Source of the DNA: Bacteroidota bacterium
GTDB taxonomy: Bacteria; Bacteroidota; Bacteroidia; Bacteroidales; B18-G4
Assembly (NCBI GenBank): GCA_030635045.1
Contig: DAOVZP010000051.1
Coordinates: forward strand, 1 to 8,242
Direction of reading: 5' to 3'
Length of the DNA: 8,242 nt
Shown: piece after piece, positions 7,361 to 8,242 of the stretch
Position numbering within the stretch: position 1 is the stretch's first letter
How the letters are laid out: the number at the start of each line of letters is the position of its first letter
Program-made: the position numbers and the translations under genes
The notes under the pieces: model-generated
Database searches by the model: none
What the model was told of the DNA's origin: nothing
Seen by the model: the letters and a program-made list of their open reading frames with translations, nothing else

Positions 7361-7439
7361 GCGCCCCTACAGGGCGCCCGGTTTTTTAATATCATATCTC
7401 CTATCGACGCCAGGCCCTAACAGGGCCAATATTCCTGGC
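7361..7439. repeat. Pair of REP-like GC-rich hairpins
   Basis: Hairpin 1: GCGCCC (7361-7366), loop CTACA, GGGCGC (7372-7377), then CCGG and six Ts on the plus strand. Hairpin 2: GGCCC (7413-7417), loop TAACA, GGGCC (7423-7427), with an alternative outer stem GCCAGG (7409-7414) and CCTGGC (7434-7439). The cores are alike (GCCCCTACAGGGC and GCCCTAACAGGGC), so they look like two copies of one palindromic element about 50 nt apart, as in REP doublets. Hairpin 1 plus Ts resembles a plus-strand terminator, but no plus-strand gene reads into it. Together with the arrays at 7480-7549 and 7553-7587 it fills the gene-free gap 7277-7586. Confidence 0.6.
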
Positions 7440-7479
7440 ATTGTCCTCCGAAACTCAAAGGGCAAAGGGGAGGGTGCTG

Positions 7480-7549
7480 TTTACATGTTACATTTTACAT
7501 GTTACATTTTACATGTTACATTTTACATGTTACATTTTACATGTTACAT
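7480..7549. repeat. Five perfect copies of a 14-nt tandem repeat (ten heptads)
   Basis: TTTACATGTTACAT is repeated five times without a mismatch and stops at a partial TTT. The unit is itself two heptads, TTTACAT and GTTACAT, and contains the palindrome ACATGT, so each copy can pair with any other. The perfect identity implies recent expansion or active homogenisation. It lies 37 nt behind the stop of the small lipoprotein gene. Confidence 0.95.
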
Positions 7550-7552
7550 TTT

Positions 7553-7587
7553 CCTTATTACTTTTGCCCTATTCCTTATTCCCTATT
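7553..7587. repeat. Five heptads of the CCTTATT family next to a stop codon
   Basis: CCTTATT, ACTTTTG, CCCTATT, CCTTATT and CCCTATT follow each other in exact 7-nt phase and are followed by CACTC. The last base is the first plus-strand base of TCA, the minus-strand TGA of the small lipoprotein gene. This is the same word and the same placement as at 3933-3953. Confidence 0.7.
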
Positions 7588-7946
7588 CACTCAAACGGCA
7601 CAGTTCCCGAAACCGTAACAAACCTCACCGTGTCCTGCTTGCTGGAGCCCTGCTTATAAACCTTGCCATCTATTAATACCTGTACATCAATTGCTGATGC
7701 AATGTCCTTGTAGATAGCTGAGACGAACACTATATCGCCTTCTTCAGCTGTAAAGGAATAGCTCCACCGGTCTTCGGCGCTTGCGGCCTCTATCTTTTCA
7801 CTGATGAGGGTACCATCCACTATGCGGTAGTTAACATCAAAGCCGGAGATCGATTTTGTGATTATATAGGAAACCTGCTTTTCCTTTGTCTTTTCGCATG
7901 AGAAGAGGATAATTACCAGGGGGATTATGTATAAGATCTTCTTCAT
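7587..7946 (-). CDS. Small lipoprotein of unknown function, possibly MmpS-like beta-sandwich
   Basis: 119 residues from the ATG at 7946. Residues 1-17 are a lipoprotein signal (MKKILYIIPLVIILFSC, lipobox with Cys17). The rest alternates short beta-strands: VSYIITKSISGFDVNYR, WSYSFTAEEGDIVFVSA, VQVLIDGKVYKQ and a final TVSGTVPFE. The order 'unsaturated strand, WS..F.A..GD.V.VSA, V.V.I.GK' recalls small MmpS-like secreted domains found in Bacteroidota, but I cannot confirm this family. An upstream in-frame ATG at 7970 would add MYILIFRK and overlap the receptor gene; the inner start gives a cleaner signal. It starts 4 nt after the TonB-dependent receptor stop, so it is almost surely co-transcribed and may assist that receptor. 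Its last codon and stop (GAG TGA) run directly into a heptad array. Confidence 0.8.
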   Translation of the reverse strand: MKKILYIIPLVIILFSCEKTKEKQVSYIITKSISGFDVNYRIVDGTLISEKIEAASAEDRWSYSFTAEEGDIVFVSAIYKDIASAIDVQVLIDGKVYKQGSSKQDTVRFVTVSGTVPFE

Positions 7947-7950
7947 CTTT

Positions 7951-8242
7951 CTAAATATTAAAATATACACTCATGTAAAACACCCTGCCGGGTTCATACA
8001 AATTTCCTTTTCCGCCAATGATCCTCCTGTTGAGGTGTTCATAGTATGCTTTATCCAGGATATTAGAAACGCCGCCTGTAACTTTCAGGTGCGTATTGAA
8101 CTTATAGGCAAAATTGAAGTTCAGCAGGACAAAGCCGGGCGATTCCTCTTCCATATAGGCAGTGGAGATATCATTTTGTGCTGCCACCATCCTCACATTG
8201 ACATTCGGAACCAGGCGGCCGTCAAAGAACTTATAAAACACA
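7951..8242 (-). CDS. TonB-dependent outer-membrane receptor, C-terminal end (5' truncated by window edge)
   Basis: The frame is open to the right edge; the last 96 or so residues are visible. They show amphipathic beta-strands ending in an aromatic-rich barrel strand: GFVLLNFNFAYKFNTHLKVTG, the receptor hallmark N(I/L)LDKAYYEHLNR, then LYEPGRVFYMSVYFNI. The pattern 'NI.DK.Y.EHL...G...EPGR.FY' is typical of the end of TonB-dependent siderophore, cobalamin or metal receptors, where the last strand closes the outer-membrane barrel. The plug and the TonB box are outside the window, so the substrate is unknown. A metal or metallophore is suggested only by the MbnP/MbnH-like genes downstream. The small lipoprotein gene begins 4 nt after the stop. 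Confidence 0.87.
   Translation of the reverse strand, partial: VFYKFFDGRLVPNVNVRMVAAQNDISTAYMEEESPGFVLLNFNFAYKFNTHLKVTGGVSNILDKAYYEHLNRRIIGGKGNLYEPGRVFYMSVYFNI

Noticed and set aside
7361..7387. Plus-strand intrinsic terminator (hairpin 1 plus six Ts)
   Set aside because: No plus-strand gene leads into it, and four bases separate stem and T-run; its similarity to hairpin 2 makes a repeat element more likely.
7460..7474. G-quadruplex candidate (GGG, GGGG, GGG)
   Set aside because: Only three G-runs are present; a fourth is missing.
7480..7549. CRISPR-like array
   Set aside because: Units are 14 nt and directly adjacent with no spacers, and no cas gene is present.
7308..7676. Open frames on the plus strand across the repeat gap (also 7441-7659), translating to a periodic Tyr/Met/Leu/His/Phe/Thr/Cys peptide
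   Set aside because: The frames stay open only because the 14-nt repeat lacks stops; there is no start context or domain, and they run antisense into the small lipoprotein gene.

Overview
The window is a piece of a Bacteroidota genome, probably an environmental Bacteroidales or Marinilabiliales-like lineage. The signs are three proteins with type IX secretion (T9SS) type A C-terminal sorting domains, three lipoproteins with a Sec signal and lipobox, a TonB-dependent receptor C-terminus, almost no Shine-Dalgarno sequences, and AT-rich short-period repeats between genes. The phylum call is firm; anything finer is inference.

Layout. Plus strand, 1-3874: two adjacent genes for large secreted surface proteins, the first cut by the left window edge. 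They share an 88-residue Ig/PKD-like repeat (two copies visible in the first, four in the second) and a roughly 125-residue non-repeat module, which sits near the C-terminus in one and at the mature N-terminus in the other. A strong intrinsic terminator at 3900-3932 ends this unit. Minus strand, 8242 down to 3953: the C-terminus of a TonB-dependent receptor, a small lipoprotein 4 nt behind it, a repeat-filled gap of about 310 nt, a T9SS-sorted Asp-box/propeller-like protein, an MbnP-family lipoprotein, and a di-haem MauG/cytochrome c peroxidase-like lipoprotein (MbnH-like).

How the genes may work together. MbnP and MbnH are known as a pair from methanobactin (copper chelator) operons of methanotrophs, where the di-haem enzyme oxidises a tryptophan of MbnP to kynurenine and so creates a copper site. 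Here the pair lies in a Bacteroidota background with no methanobactin genes in view, next to a TonB-dependent receptor, a small lipoprotein and a T9SS surface protein. A cell-envelope metal-handling module is a reasonable inference; the metal and the substrate of the receptor cannot be read from the sequence.

The noncoding DNA is the other notable part. Three of the minus-strand gaps hold short tandem repeats with a 7-nt period but different words (CCTTATT, YAAACTT/CAAANNN, KTTACAT). Two of these arrays begin exactly at a stop codon, and one contains the only available start codons (TTG) of the di-haem peroxidase gene. A pair of REP-like GC-rich hairpins (7361-7439) and a degenerate interspersed repeat that overlaps the mbnP-like stop codon (5171-5222) complete the gaps.
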